From Bacteroidia bacterium (GTDB lineage Bacteria > Bacteroidota > Bacteroidia > Bacteroidales > Paludibacteraceae): DNA of 14,831 bases. Below are positions 7,578 through 14,530 of this stretch, piece by piece. Each line of letters opens with the position of its first letter. Within the stretch, counting starts at the first letter, position 1. Both the position numbers and the translations under genes were made by a program. The notes under the pieces were generated by a model, which had not been told where the DNA came from, ran no database searches, and was given only the letters and a program-made list of their open reading frames with translations. The DNA lies in contig JAGKVE010000047.1 in assembly GCA_021152555.1 (NCBI GenBank), forward strand, positions 1 to 14,831. Direction: 5' to 3'.

Positions 7578-8027
7578 ATGAAATCATTTTCAGAAATGAC
7601 CATCGCGCTGGCGAGTGACCACGCGGGTTTTGCATTAAAGCAACAGGTACAATTATTCTTGGAGGACAACGGCGCCAAGGTAAAGGATTTCGGTTGCTAT
7701 AGCACCGAGAGTTGTGATTATCCCGATTTCGCCCATCCGTTGGCAGAAGCTGTCGAGAAGGGCGATTACGAATTCGGTATTGTCATTTGCTCCACGGGAA
7801 ACGGCATCACCATGACTGCCAACAAGCATCAAGGCATCCGCGCTGCATTGTGCTGGGATACCAAGTTGGCGGAATTGGCGCGGCAGCATAATAATGCCAA
7901 CGTGCTGGGTTTGCCGGCTAATTTCATCTCTGCCGTCAAAGCACTGGATATCGTACGTACTTTCTTCCAAACCGATTTTGAAGGCGGTCGTCATGAGCGT
8001 CGCGTTAACAAAATCGCGCTGCATTAA
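7578..8027 (+). CDS. rpiB: ribose 5-phosphate isomerase B
   Basis: 149 residues. Interconverts ribose 5-phosphate and ribulose 5-phosphate in the non-oxidative pentose phosphate pathway. It shows the RpiB/LacAB order: substrate-binding SDHAGFALK at 13-21, YPDFAHPLA at 48-56, the catalytic cysteine C71 in ICSTGNGITMTANK, and the C-terminal HNNANVLGLPANF and FEGGRHERRVNKI blocks with histidine and arginines for phosphate binding. The active-site loop reads C-S-T-G-N-G, a small variation on C-G-T-G or C-G-S-G. The start at 7578 adds six residues (MKSFSE) before MTIALASDHAG, so the ATG at 7596 could be the true start. It sits between the marC-like gene and a radical SAM gene whose probable start overlaps its end. 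Confidence 0.95.
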   Translation: MKSFSEMTIALASDHAGFALKQQVQLFLEDNGAKVKDFGCYSTESCDYPDFAHPLAEAVEKGDYEFGIVICSTGNGITMTANKHQGIRAALCWDTKLAELARQHNNANVLGLPANFISAVKALDIVRTFFQTDFEGGRHERRVNKIALH

Positions 8028-8964
8028 TGCATTAAAATGCTATGCGAGTTATGCACTGAGTCTGACAGGCTCAGTGCGTATCTTTCATATGCCCCTTTTT
8101 GTATCTATAGAGCCGTCTGCGGTGTGCCAACTGCATTGTTCCGAATGCCCTGTTGGTCAGGGGAACAATCAGTCTTCGGATGTCAAGAGGCAGCGATTCA
8201 TGCCGCGCGACATATGGAATCGCACACTGGAAGAGATTAAGCCTTTTGCACACACGGTACAGTTCTATTTTCAAGGTGAACCGCTCCTTAACAAGGACCT
8301 GCCGCGTATGATTTTCGAAGCACATGAGTCAGGTCTGTACACGATTGTCAGCACTAATGCCCAGGCGATGACAGCCGGATGGGCGCAAGCATTGGTACAG
8401 GCGGGGCTGAACCGCGTTATCGTCTCCATGGATGGTCTTTCACAAGCCTCTTATAGTGCCTATCGCATCGGCGGAGACATCGAAAAATGCAAGGCGGCGT
8501 TGCGCGAACTGCGAGAAGCCAAAGAAAAATACAAGTCGCATATAATCATCGAGTTACAATGTCTGCGTCTGAAGACCAACGAGCATGAGTGGGCAGCGTT
8601 TAAGCGTGAATACAAACAGCTTGGCGCTGACAGGCTGGTTTTCAAAACAGCGCAGTTATACGACTACGAGAACGGACATCCTCTGATGCCGTCAAATCCT
8701 CGTTTCAGCAGATATATTCAAGGAACTGACGGATTTTACCGCCGCCGCAAACGGAGCCGTAACTGTCTGCGCGCATGGAGTGGATGCGTCATCACGACAA
8801 CCGGCGAGGTAGTACCCTGCTGTTACGACAAAAACGCCGCACACGCGTACGGAAACATAATGAACGTACACCTGCGCGAACTATTCGCCAATGAGAAAGC
8901 GCTTGTTTTCCGCAAAGCGGCATTACACGAACAACCACAAATTTGCAAAGAATGCTGGAGATAA
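7993..8964 (+). CDS. radical SAM protein with SPASM-like C-terminus
   Basis: 323 residues if read from ATG 7993. The radical SAM cluster motif is CQLHCSEC (C45, C49, C52), which holds the 4Fe-4S centre that cleaves S-adenosylmethionine. Next come a QFYFQGEPLLN segment (the GGEP-like block) and VSTNAQAM and RVIVSMDGLSQASYSAYRIGG, all typical of the domain. A SPASM-like region lies at the C-terminus: NCLRAWSGCVITTTGEVVPCCYD, with Cys residues for an extra cluster, ending ICKECWR. The substrate is unknown. The start is uncertain. ATG 8089 would leave only 12 residues before the first Cys, but the frame upstream (INALKCYASYALSLTGS) looks like the leader seen in related Bacteroidetes proteins, so I prefer 7993, which overlaps rpiB by 35 bases. 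The next gene starts inside this one. Confidence 0.85.
   Translation: MSVALTKSRCINALKCYASYALSLTGSVRIFHMPLFVSIEPSAVCQLHCSECPVGQGNNQSSDVKRQRFMPRDIWNRTLEEIKPFAHTVQFYFQGEPLLNKDLPRMIFEAHESGLYTIVSTNAQAMTAGWAQALVQAGLNRVIVSMDGLSQASYSAYRIGGDIEKCKAALRELREAKEKYKSHIIIELQCLRLKTNEHEWAAFKREYKQLGADRLVFKTAQLYDYENGHPLMPSNPRFSRYIQGTDGFYRRRKRSRNCLRAWSGCVITTTGEVVPCCYDKNAAHAYGNIMNVHLRELFANEKALVFRKAALHEQPQICKECWR
8053..8077 (+). other. 8-bp perfect hairpin near the radical SAM start
   Basis: GCACTGAG (8053-8060) and CTCAGTGC (8070-8077) with a 9-nt loop; one A-U and one G-U pair extend it. It ends 11 bases before the in-frame ATG at 8089 and has no T-run. It is either part of the radical SAM coding sequence (if translation starts at 7993) or a structure over the ribosome site (if it starts at 8089). 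Confidence 0.7.
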
Positions 8965-9584
8965 AAACGTTTCAATTCAGCTCGTTCCAGACAAACACGT
9001 ATGTTGTGAACGATGGCAAACAAGTACTGCTTATTGATCCGGCATGCTGCTCGCAATACGACCGGCATGTTCTCTACACCTATATCGAGCGCCAGTTAGC
9101 ACCCGGCATCCCTGATTTCCAGTTGTCTATCATCGCTACGCACGGCCATCTTGACCATTTATGGGGAGCGCCATGGGCATGCGAGCAGTGGCACACTCCT
9201 GTCCTGATGCACAAAGCCGACATCCCTATGGCGCAGGCCATGCAGAGCCAGTACAACCTCTTCGGCATATCCCTTCAGGCAGAACCGTTTCCCATAAAGG
9301 AATTGGATTGCAGCCAGCCACTATTCGAAGGAATGGAGATTATTGAGACTCCCGGTCATACGCCCGGCGGTATCTGTCTCTATTGGAAAGAAGAAAAGCT
9401 CCTTTTTTCAGGCGACACGCTTTTCCGCTGTGGCTATGGACGTACAGACTTGCCTGGCGGAGATATCGGGCTGTTGCTTGATTCCCTGAACAAACTGCTT
9501 TGCCTGCCGGCTGACGTACGCGTTTATCCAGGCCATGGAGACGCTACTTCCATCGCCGCAGAAAAACGATACGCTAATTATTAG
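8952..9584 (+). CDS. MBL-fold metallo-hydrolase, glyoxalase II-like
   Basis: 210 residues from ATG 8952. Zinc-binding motif THGHLDH (H64, H66, D68, H69), followed by ETPGHTPGG, the SGDTLF aspartate block and VYPGHGD, so all metal ligands of a two-metal metallo-beta-lactamase-fold hydrolase appear present. It opens with FSSFQTNTYVV and LLIDPA, as in small glyoxalase II-like hydrolases that cleave thioesters such as S-lactoylglutathione; the actual substrate is unknown. No signal peptide is seen, so it is cytoplasmic. The frame could also open at TTG 8943, but the ATG is preferred. It overlaps the radical SAM stop by 13 bases, suggesting coupled translation. Its TAG overlaps the TAA of the oppositely oriented outer-membrane protein gene, leaving no gap between the two operons. 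Confidence 0.93.
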   Translation: MLEIKTFQFSSFQTNTYVVNDGKQVLLIDPACCSQYDRHVLYTYIERQLAPGIPDFQLSIIATHGHLDHLWGAPWACEQWHTPVLMHKADIPMAQAMQSQYNLFGISLQAEPFPIKELDCSQPLFEGMEIIETPGHTPGGICLYWKEEKLLFSGDTLFRCGYGRTDLPGGDIGLLLDSLNKLLCLPADVRVYPGHGDATSIAAEKRYANY

Positions 9585-10348
9585 AACCGGTAACAGAAAC
9601 TTACAAACCATCCCCATTCGGACATGTACTGATTGGGGATTTTTTTGTGTTTGACCATGTTGTTCAAGCCGAAATCATACCCTCCTTGCAGGCGGTATCT
9701 ATCCCATTCGATACCCATTCCAATACCCCATTGTATGTTCGCACGGACAAGTTCGTCGGTCATGCGGTCATACGGCTCCACAGGGATGGACTGGCTCACC
9801 ATCCACGCTTTGGCTTCATCGCTCAGATGGGTTTTCATATAGTCGTTTTGTGCCAGCCCGATATGCAGCTGGGGACCGGTATAGAAAAGAATATTCAGTT
9901 GTTTCCAAACGGGGATCGTATAATACATACGTATCGGCACTGTAAAATTATGCGCCAGGATATGATGGGTGATATATTCCGCCTGAGTAGTTGGCGCAGT
10001 TACCGAACGCCAATGCTGCTCGTTTTTGCCGTATAGCAGGCTATACAGCAGACCTGTTTGCAGACTGAAATGGATAGGAAGATTGAACGTGAAGGTTGCG
10101 CCCAAACGGATACCGTTCAGGTACTGGTCAGGGAACGTAATATCATGATTACGCTGCCAATGCTGCGCAAAACCGACCTCCAACCGGTAATCTGTAGAGA
10201 AGTGATAACTCTCCTCACGAACCTCTTTGCGCGTAGGGTCAAAGAAAGTGTTATCCTCTATCTGAGTTGCCGGTCTGCGAATATCATCAGCCTTCGCGAA
10301 GGCAGCGAAGATACTTATCGCGCATATAAAAATTCCTATTCGACGCAT
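9581..10348 (-). CDS. outer-membrane beta-barrel protein, unknown function
   Basis: 255 residues. The N-terminus MRRIGIFICAISIFAAFAKADD is a signal peptide with probable cleavage after AKA. The mature part is rich in alternating aromatic strands (RLEVGFAQHW, GIRLGATFTFNL, FSLQTGLLYSLLYG, FTVPIRMYYTI, LNILFYTGPQLHIGLA, IQWGIGMGIEWDRYRLQGGYDFGLNNM) and ends in YRF with a terminal phenylalanine, the usual signal for insertion by the BAM complex. This matches small 8-10 strand barrels of the PorT/OMP_b-brl type in Bacteroidetes. No ligand or enzyme motif is visible. It lies 24 bases after the epimerase-like gene, and is the last gene of the minus-strand cluster. Barrel nature is confident; the function is open. 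Confidence 0.85.
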   Translation of the reverse strand: MRRIGIFICAISIFAAFAKADDIRRPATQIEDNTFFDPTRKEVREESYHFSTDYRLEVGFAQHWQRNHDITFPDQYLNGIRLGATFTFNLPIHFSLQTGLLYSLLYGKNEQHWRSVTAPTTQAEYITHHILAHNFTVPIRMYYTIPVWKQLNILFYTGPQLHIGLAQNDYMKTHLSDEAKAWMVSQSIPVEPYDRMTDELVRANIQWGIGMGIEWDRYRLQGGYDFGLNNMVKHKKIPNQYMSEWGWFVSFCYRF

Positions 10349-10372
10349 AATTCAGCTATCTGTTACTTACTT

Positions 10373-11947
10373 TTATTTCTCCCAATTATCGAAAATCTCC
10401 GGACCATAGACGTTGTTTTCGGTAGCGTCGTGCAGCGGAGCCCACAGTTGAGCAAAGAACGGGTTTTCTTTCGATACTCGATCCCAGTCCCAAGGAACCT
10501 GTTTCTCTTTAGGCTCATGGGCATAGGGATACGGCATATCGAACGGAGACCAGTGACCGCCGAGCAGAATCAGGCGGGGCGATGCTTCAAACGTGCGACC
10601 TTCAGCATCTTCCCATTTCAGTTTGGTATCCCAATCGCCCTTCTTCATACGCTTGCTCAGGCATTTGCCGCCACGGAAAGCGGCTACCTGCTGCATATCT
10701 TCGATAGTGAACTCTTCACGCGGTTTGTTCTCATCGTAACCGTGATTGAGCAGTGTGTATTCTTCGCTGTTATGGCTCAGGTCCATGTGCTGCCAGTCGG
10801 GAATAGCGCGGTAGGCTTCAAGCGATCCGTAGTACGCGTGTACGCGTTTCATTGTTTTCGCGCGCAACGCCGCATCGGAGGACTGGCAATTCTTGATCCA
10901 CCATTGTGTGCCATGCTCTTTGCTGTTTGCCATGAACCACATCGCGGCTTTCACACAGTGAGGGAACAGTTTCGCGATATGCGTCTTGGCGGCAAACTTG
11001 ATTCCTAATGGCAGGGATTTGTCTTTAGCCATCTGCGCGAAATACTCTTTTACCGGCATGTTGGCGCGGAAATGCAGATAGTTCTCTAACTTATCCCCAT
11101 CAATGTACCACATCCCGTGGAAATTGCGGGTGGTGAACCAGTTGGCGTTGAATATCTTCTCCGGACGAGGGCAGCCGATAGCGTCCAACATCAGTATCTC
11201 AAACTCGTAGTTGTTCAGACGGTATTCCTTGCCGGAGCCTATATTATAATAGTTCTTCCAGAACTCTTCAGGTACTTCGTCGCGGCATACGCGTTCCAGC
11301 AGACGACCGCTGTCTTCCACTGTCGCCCATTCCAGCACGCCACGGATGGGCACGTAGAACATAATCGGGTCATAGTTCTTGATGATAGCGGGATAGAGGA
11401 TACCGGACTGGCGGAGTGACACCCATTTCTTGATGCCCGAGTCTGTGATGATCCGTTCCGCCTGAGCCTTTGTCAGACCGTAATGGTCGTAAGCCGACAC
11501 GCATATCGGATCGCCCGTACGGCCCCAATGCAGCGGCTCGCGGCGGTCACCCATCTGCGCTACCGAACCGATATACACTACTTTGGGCTGTTTGTCTTCC
11601 GGCTGTGCAAGAACGGCCTTTGTGATGTTCTCGGCAGCAGAAATGTTGGTGCGCAATGTTGCTTTGGGCTTGTAGTCGGCTTGCGGGGATACCATCCCGC
11701 CCACATGAAGCACTATATCGGCTCCGGATACGCCTTTGAGAACGTCTTTGTAATTGGCCAGGTCACCCCAAACAACATGAAGCGCTTTGTGCTCCGCCTG
11801 CAGAGGCGCAAGCAGTTCTTTGTTCTTCTTACTCGGACGAGCAAGGATGCGAAGCGTGTACTTTTTCGGATAGCGCAGGATTTCCGTCATGCCTGCGTAG
11901 CCCATTGTGCCGGTCGCACCGGTCAGAAAGACTGTTGTTTTTGCCAT
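10373..11947 (-). CDS. NAD-dependent epimerase/dehydratase-like protein with extra C-terminal region
   Basis: 524 residues. Residues 1 to about 300 form an extended short-chain dehydrogenase: the dinucleotide-binding loop TGATGTMG (G10, G13, G16), GDLANYKDV (an acidic residue after beta-3), VLHVGGMVSP, a GSVAQMG serine at 128 and YGLTK with Y156 and K160 as catalytic pair. It probably acts on a nucleotide-bound or sterol-like substrate; the substrate cannot be told. Residues about 300-524 are extra: a helical section with AKLFPHCVKAAMWFMANSKE, then GGKCLS (426) to GGHWSP (463), which resembles zinc-ribbon repeats but lacks their cysteines. No signal peptide or membrane segment is seen. It lies 20 bases after the antiporter gene and 24 before the barrel gene, so it is in an operon with both. 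Confidence 0.88.
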   Translation of the reverse strand: MAKTTVFLTGATGTMGYAGMTEILRYPKKYTLRILARPSKKNKELLAPLQAEHKALHVVWGDLANYKDVLKGVSGADIVLHVGGMVSPQADYKPKATLRTNISAAENITKAVLAQPEDKQPKVVYIGSVAQMGDRREPLHWGRTGDPICVSAYDHYGLTKAQAERIITDSGIKKWVSLRQSGILYPAIIKNYDPIMFYVPIRGVLEWATVEDSGRLLERVCRDEVPEEFWKNYYNIGSGKEYRLNNYEFEILMLDAIGCPRPEKIFNANWFTTRNFHGMWYIDGDKLENYLHFRANMPVKEYFAQMAKDKSLPLGIKFAAKTHIAKLFPHCVKAAMWFMANSKEHGTQWWIKNCQSSDAALRAKTMKRVHAYYGSLEAYRAIPDWQHMDLSHNSEEYTLLNHGYDENKPREEFTIEDMQQVAAFRGGKCLSKRMKKGDWDTKLKWEDAEGRTFEASPRLILLGGHWSPFDMPYPYAHEPKEKQVPWDWDRVSKENPFFAQLWAPLHDATENNVYGPEIFDNWEK

Positions 11948-11967
11948 ATCTCTTTATTTATTAATCT

Positions 11968-13575
11968 CTAAACTCTCGCCCCTCTCTTCTTCCTCATCCA
12001 CTCGGTGGCTTTGTCAAGGCGGGCTTTGGCTTTTTTGCGCATTTCCTCGCGCCAGAGGGCCTCTTCTTCCGCCTCGTCGGTTATGTGTTTGTAGCTGGCC
12101 TCCGCGTCTTTGTCGCTGATGACGAGCATCTGGTCACCCACTTGCAACTCGCTCGCACCGGTCGGAACAAAGAAATCTTCGCCCCGTCTGACCATCACTA
12201 TGAGCGTACGGGGAGGAATATTCAGTTCGCGGGGCGTGTTTCCGCGCGAAAGAGTCTTCTCCGTCACTTCCACCTCACGCGCTGAAGATTGTATCTCGTC
12301 CGGCAAATCCAAATCGAAGTGTTCAAGCGAGTGAGTTATCTCCGGCTTGGTGTCCAGCGCCAGTTTCCTGGCAACTATGGTGAGCGTCGTTCCTTGCGTC
12401 AGCAGCGACAGTATCGTGCAAAGGAAAACCACATTGAATATCAACTCAGCGTACGGGACACCCTGCGCCTTGCACATAATTGCGAAAATGATTGGCACTG
12501 CCCCTTTGAGCCCAACCCAACTGAGCATCGCTTTGTCACGCTGACGGAATGCGCGGAACGGAGACATACATAGCCACACTGCTATCGGACGCGCGATAAA
12601 TATCATCACAATACTGATTATCAGGCAGGGCAGCCACACGCGGAAACTGAGAAAATCCGACACCTCAACCATCAGACCCAGCATCAGGAACATCACCAAC
12701 TGGCTCAACCATGTCAAGCCGTTGAAGAACGAACGGGTCTGACGTTTGCGGGTGAACTTGTTGTTTCCGATAATCAGACCCGCTACATACACCGCAAGAT
12801 AGGTGTTTCCTTGCAGGTAATACGTGATGGAGAACACAAAAATACAAGCGGTAAGGACCATTATCGGATAGAGCGCCTCGTTTCCTAACTTGACACGCCG
12901 CATAAGCATCACCAGTCCTTCGCCGAATGCAAAACCGAGCACTGAACCCATCACCAGTTGAACGACTATCGTCTGAACGATGGGCAGCGCGGCTACTTCT
13001 TTCTGACCGGACAGCACCACACCTATCAGCGTCGTCGTCAGTACGTAGGCCATCGGGTCGTTCGCGCCAGACTCCAACTCTAATAAAGGACGAAGATTAT
13101 GTTTGAGACCTATTCCGTTCGTACGCAGTACGGAAAAGACACTCGCGCTGTCGGTACTCGACATCGTGGCGGCCATCAGCAACGCCAGCCAGATAGAGAC
13201 GGTGGTCACTGCGTTCAGCCAACCGAAGATATAATAGATGATGACGCCCGTGACGACGCATGTGATAAGCACGCCGAGAGTCGCAAGCGTGATGCCGGGC
13301 GCCAGTACGGACTTGATATCGCTTATTTTGGTTTCCATACCGCCGTTGAACAGAATGATACACATCGCCAGCGTACTCATCGCTTGGGCAGTGCCGTTCT
13401 CTATCTGAATGCCGTCCGTTCCGAACAGAGACCACATCCCCTTGGAACCGAAAAACATTCCTACAACCAAGAACAGCAACAATGCCGGCACACCGTATCT
13501 ATACCCTATCTTGTCCGCAAAAATACTGACAAAGAACAGCAGCGACAATACCAATAATACAAATTCTACATGCAT
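11968..13575 (-). CDS. CPA1-family cation/proton antiporter with TrkA-C domain (NhaP2-like)
   Basis: 535 residues from ATG 13575. About 12-13 membrane segments fill residues 5-400, with the CPA1 ion-site marks SSTDSAS (D142) and ELESGANDP (N172, D173). After the membrane part comes a cytoplasmic region with PPRTLIVMVRRGEDFFVPTGASELQVGDQMLVISDK, a TrkA-C (RCK-C) domain of the type that binds regulatory ligands, then a charged tail (EEALWREEMRKKAKARLDKA). This order matches NhaP2/CvrA potassium/proton antiporters, so K+ or Na+ export in exchange for H+ is expected; ion choice is not readable. The frame can open earlier at TTG 13587, but that codon lies in a heptamer repeat and ATG 13575 is better. 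It follows the thioredoxin gene with 116 bases of repeats and hairpins between. Confidence 0.93.
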   Translation of the reverse strand: MHVEFVLLVLSLLFFVSIFADKIGYRYGVPALLLFLVVGMFFGSKGMWSLFGTDGIQIENGTAQAMSTLAMCIILFNGGMETKISDIKSVLAPGITLATLGVLITCVVTGVIIYYIFGWLNAVTTVSIWLALLMAATMSSTDSASVFSVLRTNGIGLKHNLRPLLELESGANDPMAYVLTTTLIGVVLSGQKEVAALPIVQTIVVQLVMGSVLGFAFGEGLVMLMRRVKLGNEALYPIMVLTACIFVFSITYYLQGNTYLAVYVAGLIIGNNKFTRKRQTRSFFNGLTWLSQLVMFLMLGLMVEVSDFLSFRVWLPCLIISIVMIFIARPIAVWLCMSPFRAFRQRDKAMLSWVGLKGAVPIIFAIMCKAQGVPYAELIFNVVFLCTILSLLTQGTTLTIVARKLALDTKPEITHSLEHFDLDLPDEIQSSAREVEVTEKTLSRGNTPRELNIPPRTLIVMVRRGEDFFVPTGASELQVGDQMLVISDKDAEASYKHITDEAEEEALWREEMRKKAKARLDKATEWMRKKRGARV

Positions 13576-13577
13576 CG

Positions 13578-13701
13578 CAATTCTCAATTCTCAAGATTTT
13601 CGCTTATCGAAAATAATCGTGCCCCCTCGGGGCTAAGAATTCTCAATTCTCAATTCTCAATTCTCAATTCTCAATTCTCCATTCTCAATTCTCAATTCCC
13701 A
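13578..13701. repeat. heptanucleotide (ATTCTCA) arrays flanking two hairpins
   Basis: Nine heptamers run from 13639 to 13701; units 6 (ATTCTCC) and 9 (ATTCCCA) differ by one base. A shorter tract of about two units lies at 13578-13595. Between them are two perfect hairpins: ATTTTCG/CGAAAAT (13596-13614) and GCCCC/GGGGC (13621-13633). The array supplies the thioredoxin stop codon and reaches to within a few bases of the antiporter ATG. Confidence 0.95.
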
Positions 13702-14177
13702 AGCAGGAACTCGTCAATTATTCTTATTATATCATCCTTTGGGTACAGTCCTTTGAGCAGCATCGGCTTGCCTTCTTTCGGGATATACAATACTTGCGGA
13801 ATGGAGTTGATTCCGAAGACGTATGCCAGTTCGCGTTCGCGTTCCGTATCCGCCTTGTAGAACTTGACCTGGTCGCAGTATTTCTGGCTCAGTTCTTCCA
13901 TGATCGGTGCCAACCGCTTACACGGACCGCACCACGTGGTGTAGAAATCTATGACGCAGGGCTGGTCGCCTTTATAAGACCAGTCTTTTTCAGTCTTGTA
14001 GTCGAACACACGCGTCCGGAACTGTTCGGTCGTGATATACACAACATCGTCCGCATAACATTCCGCCGTAGAAAAGACCGTTGCCAGAACCAAAACTATA
14101 CCCGCCGCACACACTCTCGCGCTCGGCAAAACGCTTTTCACGCATGACAAAAATATATCTCTTACACGCCTACGCAT
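13692..14177 (-). CDS. secreted thioredoxin-fold protein
   Basis: 161 residues from ATG 14177. The N-terminus is a long signal peptide: a basic start (MRRRVRD), then a hydrophobic stretch near 24-36 (AGIVLVLATVF), with cleavage likely around AECYADD. The thioredoxin domain has the active site FYTTWCGPCK (Cys83 and Cys86), a KFYKADTE strand and the cis-proline region NSIPQVLYI. It should catalyse disulfide exchange in the periplasm. The frame continues upstream into the tRNA, but those earlier starts precede the promoter at 14202-14233, so 14177 is chosen. The 3' end lies in a heptamer array: the last residue (Asn) and the TGA stop come from repeat units, so the tail LLGN may have been shaped by repeat insertion. 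It is probably first in a four-gene unit with the antiporter, epimerase-like and barrel genes. Confidence 0.9.
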   Translation of the reverse strand: MRRRVRDIFLSCVKSVLPSARVCAAGIVLVLATVFSTAECYADDVVYITTEQFRTRVFDYKTEKDWSYKGDQPCVIDFYTTWCGPCKRLAPIMEELSQKYCDQVKFYKADTERERELAYVFGINSIPQVLYIPKEGKPMLLKGLYPKDDIIRIIDEFLLGN

Positions 14178-14201
14178 AATTATCCAAATTAAAATCGGCT
14201 G

Positions 14202-14233
14202 CAAAGATACAAAAAAGAAATCAAATACACAAA
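14202..14233 (-). promoter_or_regulatory. Bacteroidetes-type promoter of the thioredoxin operon
   Basis: Minus strand TTTG (14233-14230), 20-nt spacer, TATCTTTG (14209-14202). Transcription would begin around 14195, about 18 nt before the ATG at 14177. No other TAnnTTTG site was seen before the antiporter gene, so this promoter may drive all four genes down to 9581. Confidence 0.8.
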
Positions 14234-14300
14234 TATTTGGCATTTTTTTTTGCATTCCTTGTTTTAAACTGTTTTTTAGTGGATAGTAGTGATTTGACGC

Positions 14301-14328
14301 AAAAAAGAGTGTGCTGTTTGACACACTC
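14301..14328 (-). terminator. intrinsic terminator after the tRNA
   Basis: On the minus strand GAGTGTG and CACACTC form a perfect 7-bp stem (14322-14328 with 14307-14313, loop of 8) followed by six Ts. It lies downstream of the tRNA and its 3'-end fragment, and upstream of the thioredoxin promoter. Confidence 0.8.
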
Positions 14329-14332
14329 AGTC

Positions 14333-14394
14333 TTTTGTAGCGGGACCCAGGATTAAAATAACCATGGCCTTTTTTTGTAGCGGGACCCAGGATT
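14333..14394. repeat. direct repeat of the tRNA 3' end
   Basis: A 22-bp sequence occurs at 14333-14354 and 14373-14394, identical in both. The second copy is the 3' end of the tRNA (T-stem 3' strand and acceptor 3' strand) plus the bases just after it. The first lies 40 bp downstream in the tRNA's direction and has no 5' tRNA part, so it is a fragment, not a second tRNA gene. Duplicated tRNA 3' ends are typical attachment-site scars, though a decayed tandem tRNA is also possible. Confidence 0.85.
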
Positions 14395-14451
14395 GAACTG
14401 GGGACCTCATGATTATGAATCATGCGCTCTAACCAGCTGAGCTATCCCGCC
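14378..14451 (-). tRNA. tRNA-Met (anticodon CAT), probably elongator
   Basis: A full cloverleaf of 74 nt reads on the minus strand from 14451. Acceptor GGCGGGA pairs with TCCCGCT (first pair G-U), D stem GCTC/GAGC, anticodon stem CATGA/TCATG with loop TTCATAA, variable AGGTC, T stem CCCAG/CTGGG with loop TTCAATC, discriminator A. CCA is not encoded. The anticodon CAT fits elongator Met or the lysidine-modified Ile2. It is not an initiator, because the three G-C pairs of the initiator anticodon stem are absent. It has its own promoter and terminator. Confidence 0.95.
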
Positions 14452-14498
14452 ATCACGTCCAGAGCCCTCAACGGACCCCATAAACGCGAAATCGGCTG

Positions 14499-14530
14499 CA
14501 AAAGTACTGCTTTTTTTTCAATTGACCAAA
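14499..14530 (-). promoter_or_regulatory. Bacteroidetes-type promoter of the tRNA
   Basis: Minus strand TTTG (14530-14527), 20-nt spacer, TACTTTTG (14506-14499). It fits TTTG-N19/20-TAnnTTTG and places transcription start roughly 40 nt before the tRNA 5' end. Confidence 0.75.

Noticed and set aside
13576..13587. TTG start at 13587 for the antiporter
   Set aside because: The codon belongs to the heptamer repeat. ATG 13575 lies 12 bases downstream and fits the family N-terminus better.
13621..13633. GCCCC/GGGGC hairpin considered as a terminator after thioredoxin
   Set aside because: The stem is good but no T-run follows on the minus strand, and no promoter was found before the antiporter gene, so termination here is unlikely to be strong.
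13578..13701. Heptamer array considered as a CRISPR array
   Set aside because: Units are 7 bp and contiguous, with no spacers and no cas genes nearby.
13570..13860. Plus-strand frame with repeated ILNSQFS
   Set aside because: This is only translation of the ATTCTCA heptamer array; no gene features.
14178..14423. N-terminal extension of the thioredoxin frame through the tRNA region (starts near 14423)
   Set aside because: The open frame runs through the tRNA, its terminator and the thioredoxin promoter. A start there would precede the promoter at 14202-14233, so it is chance readthrough.
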